Source: Ophiobolus disseminans (lineage: Eukaryota; Ascomycota; Dothideomycetes; Pleosporales; Phaeosphaeriaceae). From it: a stretch of 64,000 nucleotides of DNA. The first letter of the stretch is position 1. The number at the start of each line of letters is the position of its first letter. The DNA is taken from NCBI GenBank assembly GCA_010093685.1, contig MU006224.1:1410440-1474439 (forward strand). Direction: 5' to 3'. The notes beneath the pieces were generated by a model. It had not been told where the DNA came from, ran no database searches, and worked only from the letters and a program-made list of their open reading frames with translations. Below are positions 1-11,323 of the stretch, piece after piece. The position numbers were made by a program, and so were the translations under genes.

Positions 1-3000
1 TGTCAAACGTTGGTCCTGTCGTGATTCGCCATCACACGCTCATCGTCGGTCTCTTCAAATTTGACATTGAGGCTAGACAGGAGCCTGGTACCGAAGGTTG
101 AGTAGGATTCCGCGATACTCCCCAACTCAGACCATGCGCCTGGTTCGATCGGCTGTTACCTCCGATCAGCCTCTATCTAGACCCCCAGTCCTGCATTTGT
201 TGAGGTCGTACGAAGCTTCACCCCCACGCGTTCTCCGACAGCGACGTACCCCAGCTCGTGATCCGTAAGCCAGGCAGAGTGCAGAATCGTTCCTATACAC
301 CCATGCTGCACGATCGTATCGCCGGTAGAAAGGGACCCTGAAGCGACTTGCAGGCCAAACACGAGGCCATCCATGTTCCAACAACGCTTCCAGATCCCGG
401 ACGTGATTTGCCCGCGCTGTCTTCCGTCTCGCCTTGGGTACGGCAGAAGGTGTACCGTTGATGCGATTTACCCACCCGCGCTGCAGGTACCCCAGGCCCC
501 GCGTTCCCAAGCTCAAGCGAGGCCCCCGTTGACGGCTAAACACCATGCATATAGACACGATACGATACCCGTTGACCCGTTCGACGCCCACAGATAGATT
601 GACGCCCTTCCCGGCGGGACGCCTCCGCGGGAATATGGCAGATCTACCCGTTGGACGCAAGCGAGCAAGGCCTGGGTCTGGCAGCGCGGGTTGCGAACGG
701 GTAGATAAGTGTGTGGAAGGGTATATGTGAGGTATTATATGAATATGTAAGTGTAATGGGGTTCTGGGAAGTTGGCGGTTGGTGGAACTCAGATGTAGAG
801 GTCATATAGACTCCTGGTAGCGAGGCTGTGGTGAATAGATGAAGCCGGCGACGATTGCCGGAGGCCTCGCGGATCGCTAACCCTAGGTTTCGGATACTCC
901 GGTCTCGTTAAACATATTCGATTATACGGTGTTGTTCGGCTGCAGGATGGAAGTCACCTGGCCATTGAGCGATAATGGATATTGGTACAACTGTGGTTCA
1001 TGAATGAGTCTAGAATGGTAGTGGTGTGCGATGTCCATGTGTGTCACATTAGCCAGCGAGTAAATGCAACTGTGTAGACGCCTTGTAAATAGGTCGTCAC
1101 GAAGTTGATCGAATCTCGTCGGAGAGTACGGGGAGAAGTATCTATGCATAAGAATGGCTGAAGGGAGGGAGTCACGGGATGTGCGCATCGCGTGATGAGT
1201 AGACATAACTATGGAACGGATACCGAGAGGAACAGAAAGCATGGTGAAGTATGTCTGACTTCAAGTCTCCGTTACAGTATCAACGCCCACTGTACCGGTT
1301 TCTTCGTTCAGGCTAAGGGTCATGTACCATGAGGCTTCACCGTTCGCAAGGCTGAGCAAATGCAACTACCGCGGCCCACGCACGCGTGATCTGTTCAGCC
1401 GTGAAGGCGATATGAGAAAAACCCTGCGATCTTGTGTTACACGGCACTCGTTTAAGCGGTTCCAGGAACATGGTTTCTGGCGCGGAGGAACTGAACCCCA
1501 GGCTCCATGCGTCTTACCTCGTTGTACGACTGATCAACTCAAGTCTCGATGGTCCATGAAGTCGGTCGGCTTTGCGTTCCATATTGGAGTTTGCGAGCAC
1601 TCGCTTCAGTGCGTAAGCCACAATACGGAAGGTCCAGCTCCATGCGTAAGGGACAGAAGCCGGACCTTGGCTACGTAGCGCGCGCTTTCACGAAAGCAGC
1701 CACAACGCCCCATCAACGTCATATCTCGACGTACAAGTCTACCGGTGAACTTCAGCTGATAAATATCTGCCTATCGTGAGGTGGAGATGAGGTGGGGACG
1801 TCTCGTATGGCTATCCGAGTCCCTGTGTGCCGATCCCTCGTACACGTCAAGACACAGCTCCCAACGCTTAGATTTGACAGGTAGCCATCAGACTGCAGTA
1901 CTAGCTGGGAGTCTCCATGTTGATCAATATCGAATGGCTGCCGGATGAGAAACCCAGAAACCGCTTCTGGAAAGAAAGTACCCTGTTCTGTATGCCGTCT
2001 GATCTGCAACTGTTAGGGTGTGCCTGCACGTACATAATTGTGCATGTATAGGTCGTACGTGCTTGTTATCCTTGCCTCGTCTAAGACCGGGGCGAGTCGT
2101 TGCAAAGCGACCGTGATGACCGCCACATCTATTAGGGCTCACTCTTCTCACTCAGACTCAGGCCATGCCCAGGCGTACTTCTAACTCCTTTCCCAAAGAA
2201 AGCGGGTGCTATTTCAACAGTGAGTATAGCCAGGCTGAGTAAGCGGATGTTGATTGGTGACGAAATGGAACTCGAAGTGCGTTGGTAGGGCGGCTTAGTC
2301 GGCGAGCAGGCGGGCGATGATATGTTCGGAGAATAGTGAGGAGTCCCGAGCGTGCAGATGCAAGGCCTTGCGAGCGTCTCCCACACCCGTCTACGCCCAT
2401 GCTGGGCAGGGCCGAGCGGCAGCAGGCGCGGATCGGTGCTATGTGCGGCTCTGGTGTATGCGTCAAGATTATTAACTGTTCTTTTTACATTTCAGCTGAT
2501 TAATAGCGGCTGTGTATCGATACATGAAAACAATGCTGCAGTTCCCCTCCCCCGTCAGCAGAAGATCATTGGCCAGGCTCATGCAGGATCATCTCTCATG
2601 CGATATCTAGCAGATGCTACGGTCTGTGCTTCTTGTTAGCTTTGCAGGAAGACTGATGTTCAATAGTGGGATGATGTTCGATAGTTGGAAATAGTTCGAT
2701 TTGGGTATCTGCGAAGTGACGGAAAGCTCGGAAGCGTCGTCCGCCGTTGCACTGGTTCATTGCTTATTTGAAATGCGGAGACAATGGAAGCAGCGCCATT
2801 GGTAGTCAGCGCCACAGTGTGCAAGGATACCGCGGGCGGCAGCGGGCCTCACCCGGCTCAGTTCCGCCATATGTCACCTCGCAAACGAGTGCGTTCCAAG
2901 GTAGTCATGATGTTTGGGTACATGCCGATGCGAAACCCGATGAAGCTGTGTGCGTTTAACGATGTGGAGTTCAAGAGAATATGAGACCGGGAGGCTGAAT

Positions 3001-3247
3001 GGAGAGAAATGCGTTGAGAAGCAGGAAAATGCAGGGACGGTGCAAAGTGAGATGTGGCGGATTCTGATGAAATCATGATCGTAGGCTAAGATTAGTGTTA
3101 ATCTCCGCTCCGCTGCGGTCACGTGGTAGCTGTGCCAAGGCATTGGTGGCGGGGTTGCTAGCGGGCCTTCGGCCAAATGGTGCAAACACGACAAACCCAA
3201 TCGTCGAATTACATGCGAGCAACCTTTGCGCACAGTTTCGAGTCGCG
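1..3247. other. Stretch with no recognisable gene
   Basis: Only short open frames occur on both strands and none matches a family I recognise. The longest are about 165 codons on the minus strand near 166-660 and about 118 codons on the plus strand near 1322-1678, both with composition like random reading of GC-moderate DNA. A 65-codon minus frame at 177-374 looks somewhat protein-like (Gly/Val-rich, ends before a stop), so it might be the last exon of a gene whose upstream exons I cannot join. No terminal repeats, tRNA or satellite were seen. The prefoldin promoter must lie in the last few hundred bases. Confidence 0.5.
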
Positions 3248-4009
3248 ATGGCGAGCATAGCGAAGTTCGGAAGGTAAGTCACGTCCGCATTCTTCAGCGC
3301 TCTTCCTAACATGCAGCAGTAAAGATGCGCCTACCAACCCTCGCGGTATTCCCGTTGCGCCTTTTGTCGACCGCGTCGAGGACTATGTCACGGACCGTTC
3401 CGAGGTGGAGGGCACGATTAATAGCTTCAAGGAAATGATCTCGTATGTCACTCATCTCACATGACATGACAAGAGATTGGAAGCTTATGCTGCGGCCCAG
3501 CAAATACCAGTTCATGCAGCAAAACACACAACGGCGGACTGCTGGACTGCGAGACAAGATCCCTGATATCCAGAAGACGCTGGAAACAGTTCGCTTTCTG
3601 AAATCAAGGACAGACGACGCAGAGCCGCTTGAGACCACGTTCGAGCTGAACGACACCTTGTTTGCGAAGGCAGAAGTACCGCCTACAGACGAAGTCTACC
3701 TGTGGCTAGGCGCGAACGTCATGCTTGCATATCCCATTCCCGAGGCCGAGGAGCTTCTTTCGGGGAAGCTGTCGACCGCAAAGCAGAGCCTGGGAACCTG
3801 CGAGGAGGACTTGGATTTCTTGAGGGAGCAGATCACAGTAAGTCACCACCTACCGGGTAGCACATCCCCACCAAAGGCAGTTTACTGACAGCCCGTAGAC
3901 GCTCGAAGTCGCTTTCGCGCGCGTGTACAACTGGGACGTCGCACAGCGAAGGAAGGAACGCGAGGGCGGGTCAATAGAAGGCAAGCAAGGGGGGACGCAG
4001 AACGGTTGA
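3248..4009 (+). CDS. PAC10: Prefoldin subunit 3 (Pac10/VBP1 family)
   Basis: Subunit of the cytosolic prefoldin hexamer, which hands nascent actin and tubulin to the CCT chaperonin. Four exons are inferred: 3248-3273, 3317-3442, 3501-3837 and 3899-4009, giving 199 aa, about the usual family length. The frame is kept across all three GT-AG introns (43, 58 and 61 nt). Family hallmarks read directly: KYQFMQQNTQRR at the start of the N-terminal coiled coil, IPDIQKTLETVRFL, then VPPTDEVYLWLGANVML in the beta hairpin region, EEDLDFLREQIT in the second coiled coil, and the terminal ARVYNWDV signature. The start ATG was chosen because its 26-nt first exon splices in phase to the conserved part. The second acceptor could be 3 nt later without breaking the frame. 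Confidence 0.93.
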
Positions 4010-4485
4010 GCCCAATGCTGTGGCTGTTCCACACTTCGTGATGGATGGTCTCAAGCGAGGCTTTGTAGCGTTCAATGCACATTCACGTCCTTGTCGTTAT
4101 GTTTCCGCATCTTCAGTCAGGCTCTTCTCCTCTGACACTATGTATTAACTGTACTTTGCTCACACGAAGGCAATCGACCACGCGGATCATGGGTTTATTG
4201 AGGACCCATGGTCAGACTATGGTACCAACATGCATGGTAAGCAATTACTTCGAACACAAGAGAGACGTAGTTTAATGTCCATGTACCAGTGACTGTAAGT
4301 CGGCTTGACTACCGCTAACATGCAAGCAAAGCAGATTGTAGATAGCCAGGACCCTCCAGAACAGATCCCTCCACGGCGCGTTGATGTTGTTGTGAGTTCA
4401 TGATGGGTTGGCCTTTCCAGTAAGATATTGTATGAGCTGCTGCTTGCACTAATGATGTGCCGCCTTCTTATCTGATCGGCGCTAC
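4010..4485. other. Intergenic, convergent 3' ends
   Basis: Lies between the end of the plus-strand prefoldin gene and the end of the minus-strand BTB relic. No convincing open frame, repeat or structural RNA was seen. It probably holds the two 3' untranslated regions. Confidence 0.5.
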
Positions 4486-5200
4486 TTATCCATGTAGCGT
4501 TGCTTCATCGTCCATCTCTTCAACAGTGTCCAATAGCTTCCAGTAGGTCTCTGCGCAATTAACTTCCGCTCCATCTGTCGGCGCCGTACGGCGGGCTGTC
4601 ATAGCAACCATGATATCGAAGAGGAACCGATGGTCATAATATTCAGGTTTAGTGTTAGTACTCCACCCCTCGTGTCCAGATAGCACGTAGCAGTTAACGA
4701 AAAGTTGCGGAGCGGGTCGCTGTCCATAGTACCTTCGTAGACGATCTTGACGGACGCAACCGTAGGGAAATATTTTCTCTTGTTCTCCCGTGTTTTCGAA
4801 GAGGGCTCGATAAATGCGGCGATCAGTGTATTCTTGCCCTTGTGGTCTCGGACCTTGTCGCACCAGACGTAAGCTTGCTTAGCGCATTGTATTCCTGATT
4901 GGCGCTGTGGATGATGGCTTTGGTGAGCTCCTCTGCAGACATGGTGTTGATGTCGCTCTCAGGGGCTTTGCCAATAGGTGCAAGATCTTGGTAGATGAGC
5001 TGGATGTAGTTCTCAAAGGCCTCCGGGTCATCCTCGGATAGTTCAACGGCGCCGTCCTTGCCTTCTCGCCACAAGCTGTCGCCATCTTCGCCATAGGTTT
5101 TGAGAGCTTTGGCAAAGAAATGGGAGCGGTATGAGATCAGATCCTTGTGCACATAAAATGTTTTAGAGTACTCGTCGGTATCCAGGACGACTTGACCCAT
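4486..5200 (-). pseudogene. BTB/POZ-domain protein gene, frameshifted twice
   Basis: The first 108 codons (from 5200) carry a BTB fold: FYVHKDLISYRSHFFAKAL, then acidic EDDPEAFENYIQLIYQ, typical of the many BTB adaptor-like proteins of Dothideomycetes. Homology then moves to a second frame (YVWCDKVRDHKGKNTLIAAF, near 4865-4700) and to a third (LFVNCYVLSGHEGWSTNTKP to the stop at 4486). Both jumps are repaired by one missing base each, near 4870 and near 4695, and neither has GT-AG signals. It is therefore a recent pseudogene or carries two assembly errors. In-frame codons extend upstream of the chosen ATG to a TGA, reading YLTGP before the Met, so the true N-terminus may come from an upstream exon. 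The substrate or partner is unknown. Confidence 0.75.
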
Positions 5201-5557
5201 CGGGCCTGTGAGATAGCTTGGAGAACAAGATCAGCTACGTTCGCTATAGTAGAAGATCGAAGACAACGAAGCTGAGGGCACTCTCTGCGCCGACGAAGAT
5301 GTTCCAGTTCTGGTTATTGGCCATTGGTGAAGTCAATCAATTTGTAGTTGGTGAAATCATATTTTAGTTGTGTAGAGAGTACGAGGGGCAAGATAGGGTG
5401 TAACCGACCGAGACTAGTCCGATTGAGCGAGTTGGGAAGCTGGGCAGTGAGTGAAGTGAAACGGAATGTGAAGGTGAACGACAGCTGAAGCATCCAGAAG
5501 AAAGATGTTTTACGCCTCCCATAACCAACTCCGAGCAAGATAGAACTACGATTGCAC
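5201..5557. other. Intergenic, no gene seen
   Basis: Upstream of the minus-strand BTB relic and downstream of the minus-strand uracil-DNA glycosylase. An ATG-led minus-strand stretch near 5335-5250 might be a first exon of the BTB gene, but I cannot join it in phase. Nothing else is evident. Confidence 0.4.
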
Positions 5558-6526
5558 TCAGACGCCTTCTACTTCCTCTTCTTCCGGGTTCACATTGAGG
5601 TCCCAGTCGATACCGCCACCCTTTCCGTAGCGCTGCTCGAGCCACTCGTTGCACTTTGTGAAGTGATGACACTCAAACTAGGTCTTGTCAGCATTCTTGC
5701 CTCAGAGTCACCACAGGGCTACACTCACAAATCCTTTCGACGCACTTAGCGGGCTCGGGTGCACGCTCTTCAGGATGAGGTGCTTGTCCACGGGGATGCC
5801 CTTGGTCCTGTTCTGGGCGGGCGTGCCCCAGGCCAAGAAGACGACGCCGTTCGTCCTGACCTTGGTCACGGTGTCGATGACCTTCTGGGTCAGCAGCTCC
5901 CAGCCCTTGCCGGCGTGCGAGTTGGCTTCGCTCCGGCGGACAGTGAGGCAGGTGTTGAGCAGCAGGACGCCACGGTCCGCCCAGGTCGTAAGCAGGCCGC
6001 TCTTGTTGGGCGGTGGCTTGTAGTCGGGGTAGTCGATCTTGAGGGCCTTGTAGATGTTTTGGAGCGAGGGCGGAGCGGGCGTGGGCGGGCGGATGGAGAA
6101 GCAGAGGCCGTGGGCTTGGTTGGGGCCGTGGTAGGGGTCCTGGCCCGTTATGACGACTTTGACCGTGTTGAGTGGTGTGTGTCGGGACCACGAGTACACG
6201 TCCTTCATGGGCGGATAGACCGTCTTGCCGCTCTTGAGCTCCTGCTTCAGGAACCGCTTCAGCCCGAGGAACTGCGGGGTGAGCAGAACGTCCTTGAGAT
6301 GTGGCAGCCAGCTCTCGTGCAGCGTGTCGAGCTCCAGCTGTAGGAGGTCCTTCTGCTCCTCGGTGAGCTTTGCGACCCACGCGTCGCGGTCGAACTTGGC
6401 CTCGGCTGCCGACTTCGCGTTTGGGTTGGGTTTTGGCGCGCCGAAGAAGGACGTGATGCTACCGTTCATCTTAGGCTTCTTCGCCGCATCGGTTGCCGCT
6501 GCGGCAGCTTTGCGCTTGAGACTCAT
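5558..6526 (-). CDS. UNG1: Uracil-DNA glycosylase
   Basis: Removes uracil from DNA in base-excision repair. Two exons, 6526-5729 and 5677-5558, are joined across a 51-nt intron and give 305 aa. Family-1 UDG motifs are present: water-activating GQDPYHGPNQAHG (residues 128-140), the LLLNTCLTVR loop, and the DNA-intercalating HPSPLSASKGF at the exon junction, continued by FECHHFTKCNEWL in exon 2. The N-terminus has basic clusters (LKRK, KKPK) and NGSITSFF at 21-28. The latter resembles a PCNA-binding PIP box with Asn for Gln, as expected for a nuclear replication-associated form. The frame stays open upstream to a further ATG at 6718, which would add a basic, presequence-like extension (see findings). 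The C-terminal tail is acidic (NPEEEEVEGV). Confidence 0.95.
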
Positions 6527-6695
6527 GTTTGTAATTGTAGGACAAGTGGGACCAATTGCTCTGGTATGCAACCAAAGAAGTCGTCGAGGAGCGAAGATAA
6601 CTGGGTCAGAACGGCAAATTGCTTTTGCAGGCCCCAGCCGCACGCGACTTAGCAGCTCATTGGCCGTCTCACGCGACAAGGCACGTGAGACCGCG

Positions 6696-6705
6696 CGACG
6701 CGTCG
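6696..6705. promoter_or_regulatory. MluI-box-like palindrome upstream of UNG1
   Basis: A perfect 10-bp palindrome CGACGCGTCG contains ACGCGT, the binding core for the G1/S factor MBF in fungi. It lies about 170 bp upstream of the chosen UNG1 start. S-phase expression of uracil-DNA glycosylase is established in yeast, so the placement is sensible, but binding here is inference. Confidence 0.35.
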
Positions 6706-6942
6706 GCGCTCGGGCCATTATGATGTCACACCTCCCCTTCCCCCAACTTTTCGCACCCTTGCAAGGATGCGAACAGGCTGGCATGCTCTGGAACGCCCAC
6801 AGCCGTTGTATGCCTGATCAGAGAGCAAATCAGATGCCCACAACATGTTTGATCGGCACTGCCAGGATGGATGCGCACCTGCCTGCCTCGGGTTCTGACG
6901 TGGGTTGCCTTGAGAGCAAACCGCAGGCAACGGTTAAAGAAG

Positions 6943-6950
6943 CATATAAA
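6943..6950 (+). promoter_or_regulatory. TATA box of the con-10-like gene
   Basis: CATATAAA lies 91-98 nt before the ATG and is followed by a long pyrimidine-rich stretch typical of a fungal 5' leader. A clear TATA box fits a strongly induced developmental or stress gene. Confidence 0.5.
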
Positions 6951-7040
6951 CAGACGAACTTTCCTGGATCCTCTTCATTCCTCATTCCACCATCTTCCAA
7001 CCTCTATCCCCTTTTTAATCCAAGTTTCATCAACTCAACT

Positions 7041-7646
7041 ATGGCTTCTTCCAACCCTGCCAATTTTGCCAACCTGCCCAAGGATGAGCTCCGTGACATT
7101 GCTGCCAAAGGCGGACATGCTTCCCACGGCGGCGGTGCTCACAGCGGAGACGTAAGTCTACTTCCACAGCCTATGCACAGGCCTGTTTGTACTCACCACA
7201 TCCACAGTCCTCCAACAGTGGCCACGCTGACCGCAACCCCGATGGTACCTTCGCCAAGGGCTCCGACCTCGCCAAGGAGCTCGGTGCTCAGGGCGGCCAT
7301 GCCTCGCACGGCGGTGATGCCCACAGCGGAGAGGTAATGCCCTTCCTCCAAAACAAGCTTATGCATCGCTGACTCGCCCTCCAGTCCAACACCAGCAGCG
7401 GCCGGAACCCCGATGGGACCTTCACCAAGGGCTCTGAGCTAGCCAAGGAGCTGGGAGCTCAGGGTGGCCATGCAGCGCACGAGCATCAGACTGGGGCCGA
7501 TGACAGCGGTGTAAGTACTCGACGTCGACATTGGGCAACATGGAGTCTAACAATGTTAGCGTAACCCCGATGGCACTTTCAAGGCTGGCAGCAAGCTTGC
7601 CCATGACCTCGGCGTCCAAGGCGGCCACGCGGCTCACCAGCAGTAA
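7041..7646 (+). CDS. Con-10-like conidiation/stress protein with repeated KGG-type motif
   Basis: A small hydrophilic protein of 149 aa made from four exons: 7041-7151, 7208-7333, 7385-7510 and 7560-7646. All three introns are phase 0. The N-terminus NFANLPKDELRDIAAKGGHAS matches the CON-10 family of conidiation-specific proteins, and the rest is built from repeats of RNPDGTFxKGSxLAKELGAQGGHAxH, the Gly-rich stress-type motif. Exons 2 and 3 are both exactly 126 nt and each encodes one repeat; exon 4 encodes a shorter last one. Members are small, abundant and likely disordered, induced in conidiation, desiccation or stress; the molecular role is not settled. A TATA box sits about 95 nt upstream. 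Confidence is high for the exon structure and moderate for function. Confidence 0.85.
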
Positions 7647-7784
7647 AGGCTGCTTGGTGACTGTCTGAAGTCAGGCAACGAAACAAGGGACAAATAGCAG
7701 ATGCTGCCAACGAGATAACGACCCGACAAAATAAAATCCATTGACATCTACTCTCCTACTTTTCAGCGTGACACCACCCACAAG

Positions 7785-9910
7785 TCAAACATTTTTCTTC
7801 TCATCTAAATATTTCTCCCCCTTCTTGCTCTCCCCCTGCATCCACTCCCCCACCAACCCCCTATAATCCTCAGGCCCATAGCTCCTCCACACCTCACCAA
7901 CGCCCCCTCCCTTCCTCCTCCCATCCAGCCCCAAGTCCCTCAACAGCACATCGAAGTAAGGCAAACTATCGAACACAATATCCGGCGCGACTCTGCCATA
8001 CCCTCCCGCGCTACGTAGAACGCAATACTGTGTATCCCGATACATGTCTTCGACCACTTCGTGCGCGGACTGGGGCAGGGGCAGTGTGCAGGACAAGTAT
8101 GCGCCGATCCAGAGGGATTGGATGTATGCTAGCGGGAAGGTGCCGAGGCTGTACATTGCGCCTGAGAAGGCGATGGAGCGGGAGAGCAGGAGGGTTGGGG
8201 GGACTATGAAGCGGTGGAGGCGGTAGGGTTGGTGGGTGCTGATGGGCGGTTGGGCAGAGCGTAAGGAGGGATCGATGTGGTTCGTACGTGTGGTGGAGCG
8301 TTTGAGAGATGGGTATTGGGTAAGGAGTGAGGCTGAGGTGGTTTCAATGAAGGATGCTTCGTCTGAGGTTGGAGGGCGGGTCTGTGGATTTGTGTTAGCG
8401 GTGTGTTGGACGAAGGGGAGTGGCGTGGGTATGGCTGGATACACTCGCAGACTTTTCTGTGTTGATGAACGGAGTGCTTCAAAAGTAGATGGATCCTTGC
8501 ATACCGTGGGTAAACCAAGTGCTTTTTCCAAGCTCTCTGGCTCGAAGCGCAACGTCTGGCCTACTTTCCACCCAGTTGCACACACGACGGCATCGACTTG
8601 TAGCGTAACCCCACTCTTCAACAGCACTTCTTTCTCGGCCTCCAAGCTTTGAACCTCATCGATCATAACCCTAATACGGCCCTCCCGTACAAGGTCGAAG
8701 AAATCAGTCGGATAGTTATGAATGCTGAGGCAATTGGCAACCTCAAAAGCGCCTCGCCAGGGCACCAATTTAGCAGTCTCGGGATGACTGTAAAGCTTGT
8801 TAAGCGCAATCGCATCGTCTCCCAGCACCTTCCAAAACGCAGCGACAACCTTCCGGCCGAGCCCTGTCCCGTGGAGAAAAGCTCGTATCCATCCTTCGAG
8901 CCCGGTAGTGCTTGCCCATGGGCACGGCGACATGTACCCAAAGAAGCGCGTGAAGACGAGCTTCTCGAGCCAGAGTGTGAAGGGCGTGACGTGTGTGGGC
9001 GTCAACCAGTTTGGACCGTTGCCGGAGGGGCAGATGAGGATAGTGGCAGTTGCATTGGGCTGTGTGGCACAGGCGTAGGAAACGTCCCAGGCTGATTTTC
9101 CGCCGCCGATGACAAGCGTGTGGGTGTTTGGCTTGACAATTTCAGCGTGATGGGCTGGAAAGTCTTTTGAATGGACGACTGGAGGCTGGAATGATCCGGA
9201 TGTGGGATAGGAAGGCATTTTGGGCTTATTCGTGTTTCCAACGGCGACGATGAGCTTTGGGGTGGTGATAGAGTACGTGCTCCCTGTAGCTAAGGATGTG
9301 CATTGCAACTCCCACTGCTCTTTGTCTTTCCGAATGACTTCAACTTTGGTGCTCAATCTGAGGAAAGCTGTAATGTCACTCCCATCAGCGAAAGCTTTGA
9401 GGTACTGTAGTACTTTCTCCGCAGGTATGTGCTCGCCCTTTCTCACGCCAAACTTTTCTTCGTCCATGGGAAAGTCGGGGTGCTCGAACATGCCTAGCAG
9501 GTTGTTTGTTTTCAGGCCCGGGAATATGCGGTGGAGTGCCCATGGTCCGCCGATACATGGTGCAGCGTCGAGGATGATGACGTTGGCTTGAGGATGGAGA
9601 CGGTGGTAGGTCGCAGCATTTGTCAAGCCAAAGATGCCTGCAAAGTTTAGTATTGAGCGAGCCAGTATTCAAGCACATGAATGGTGAGTAGTATGACCAA
9701 AGTCCTAATCATGAACGAGGCTATATGTTCTGGAGGACTTTTGTGCTTATCAGTGACCACGTACAGTGACCCTTCAGACATGCCAGGCCACCAACTGAAC
9801 AATGGGCTTTTGTGAACTTGACAGCACGTACCGGCACCTACAATAACCAGATCTACCTTTTCCATGTTATCATCGGCCAGTGGAGAGTTGAGCAATAAGT
9901 TATCGGACAA
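7785..9910 (-). CDS. FAD-dependent monooxygenase (FMO/dimethylaniline monooxygenase-like)
   Basis: Predicted NADPH- and FAD-dependent oxygenase. Exon 1 is 9910-9832 (or starts at the in-frame Met at 9865) and exon 2 is 9637-7785, giving 643 or 628 aa. The splice rebuilds the dinucleotide-binding motif: VDLVIVGAG in exon 1 plus IFGL in exon 2, with GGPWALHRIFPGL nearby. A second Rossmann motif, VIGGGKSAWDV, binds NADPH. The C-terminal part has hydrophobic stretches (IVPPTLLLSRSIAFSGAMYS and the following SLGTFPLAYIQSLWIGAYLS) that may touch membranes. The second Met gives VDLVIVGAG nearly at the N-terminus, as in relatives. No other biosynthetic genes flank it, so a stand-alone detoxifying or secondary-metabolic role is as likely as a cluster role. 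Substrate unknown. Confidence 0.85.
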
Positions 9911-10354
9911 GGGATGTACTAGATTTTGCTACACACTGACAACTCTTCATCTCCCTGGGCTATTGAAATCGTGTCTTGAATAAATAATGCTCAGTCAAAG
10001 CGGAGTGTGGATGCAAATGTCTCGGTGAGCCTAGTGGAGTGGGTATTTTCTGCCAAAAAGACGCCGGATAAAGTCAGGATGCGGGTTCCCCATTGAGCGA
10101 CGTGCAGACATGAAATGGCCACGCCAGAAGTATTGCAGGGCCTGCAAGAAAAGCACACACATGGTGTTAAACTTCCAATGCCAAGAAGCCCTGGTTTGTT
10201 TATAGGTTTTCATAGAACTTAGTCAGTGCTAGCATTCAAATGCTCCGCGAGACATTGATCAGAGCTCATACATCGAGGCAAGTAGCTACGGCGGAACAAT
10301 GCATGAACATACATAATTTACAACACCTAAAAGAACATTACAGCTTCGACAACA
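9911..10354. other. Intergenic between FMO promoter and ureidoglycolate lyase 3' end
   Basis: No open frame beyond 62 codons and no recognisable repeat. It should hold the minus-strand FMO promoter and the 3' untranslated region of the next gene. Confidence 0.5.
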
Positions 10355-11323
10355 TCATAGTTTCGCTTTTACTGCGCCAACGCCAGCTTTTACCTGCACC
10401 TTGCCGGACGCGTCAGTGTCGACAGTGACGACGACGCCCTCGTGGGAGGCGTTGTTGGCTTTGAGAAGAATCTCCTGACAGTCTTCGATGCCGACTTCAT
10501 TCGCGAACTGCACGACGACAAAGTCAATGGGACGGTCGCCAATCACAATCATGGGGGCGTGCCATGTGCCGGCGCCGTACGTGACAGCTTGGCCTCCGGT
10601 GGCAACAAAGGCACGGAGATTCTTCAGGTCTGGCAGGCCCGGCCCCTTTGGCCGCGCCGACGGTGGCAGCCGCGAGAACAAGCTGGGTGGTGGTGCAGTG
10701 TCGACGGAATATGGGCTGGGCCGTGCCCGTGCGAAGATATCTTTCAAGCTTCTCCTCCGCTCCAGTTTCGGCGTCGGGTAGGGCGGCGGCCTCGCCGTGT
10801 TTCTCCTCGACGCGCTTGCTGGCAGTGTGGGCGCGACTATGACCAGATACTGCGTGTGTTTGTCTGCGGCGGACAGCCCCATCGGGATGAACGTCTGCGT
10901 GGTGAAGGGGTGCCTCTCCAGGATGCCAATGTCCAGCAGCTGTCGCTCGCAGTCGTCCCTGCCGCCGTCGTCGTCGTCGTCATCGAGCTCGAGGTCGCCC
11001 CAGCTCGAGGGCATGCTCTCGCTCGGCTCGTGGGGTCGCAGGTTCCGGGGCGCGCAGGCGAACATATTCATGACGGCCTTGGCGGGCTTCTTGCTCGGCG
11101 CGAGGGTGTAGAGGTTGGACATGTGCGTCACATCGAGGTACTTTGTCGCGAACCCCTGGTTCGCAGAGACGCTGTCGGGCGGGGGTATGCGATGGGGGAC
11201 GGGGAGCTTCGCCGAGGGGGCCGTCGTGGGGTTCTCGACTGCAGTGCCGAACTGGGCGAATGCCGTCGGGGTGAGCAGCTCAATGGGTATGCGGATGTTG
11301 GGCGCAGGCATGGATGGCGGCAT
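10355..11323 (-). CDS. DAL3: Ureidoglycolate lyase
   Basis: Splits ureidoglycolate to glyoxylate and urea in allantoin (purine) catabolism. One exon, 322 aa. Family signatures: IPIELLTPTAFAQFGTAV at the start, ERHPFTTQTFIPMG and YLVIVAPTLP in the cupin core, then LRAFVATGGQAVTYGAGTWH and PMIVIGDRPIDFVVVQFANE. The His of GTWH and the upstream acidic residues would form the catalytic pocket. Low-complexity insertions separate the core blocks: an Asp run near residues 115-120 and an Arg/Pro/Ser-rich stretch near 190-230. These make it longer than bacterial relatives, as in other filamentous fungi. It shares a 408-bp divergent promoter with eIF2A. Confidence 0.9.
   Translation of the reverse strand: MPPSMPAPNIRIPIELLTPTAFAQFGTAVENPTTAPSAKLPVPHRIPPPDSVSANQGFATKYLDVTHMSNLYTLAPSKKPAKAVMNMFACAPRNLRPHEPSESMPSSWGDLELDDDDDDGGRDDCERQLLDIGILERHPFTTQTFIPMGLSAADKHTQYLVIVAPTLPASASRRNTARPPPYPTPKLERRRSLKDIFARARPSPYSVDTAPPPSLFSRLPPSARPKGPGLPDLKNLRAFVATGGQAVTYGAGTWHAPMIVIGDRPIDFVVVQFANEVGIEDCQEILLKANNASHEGVVVTVDTDASGKVQVKAGVGAVKAKL

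Noticed and set aside
5688..6380. Long open frames overlapping UNG1 (minus 230 codons, plus 194 codons)
   Set aside because: They are other-frame readings of a well-supported gene, with Arg/Pro/Gln-rich translation and no family match.
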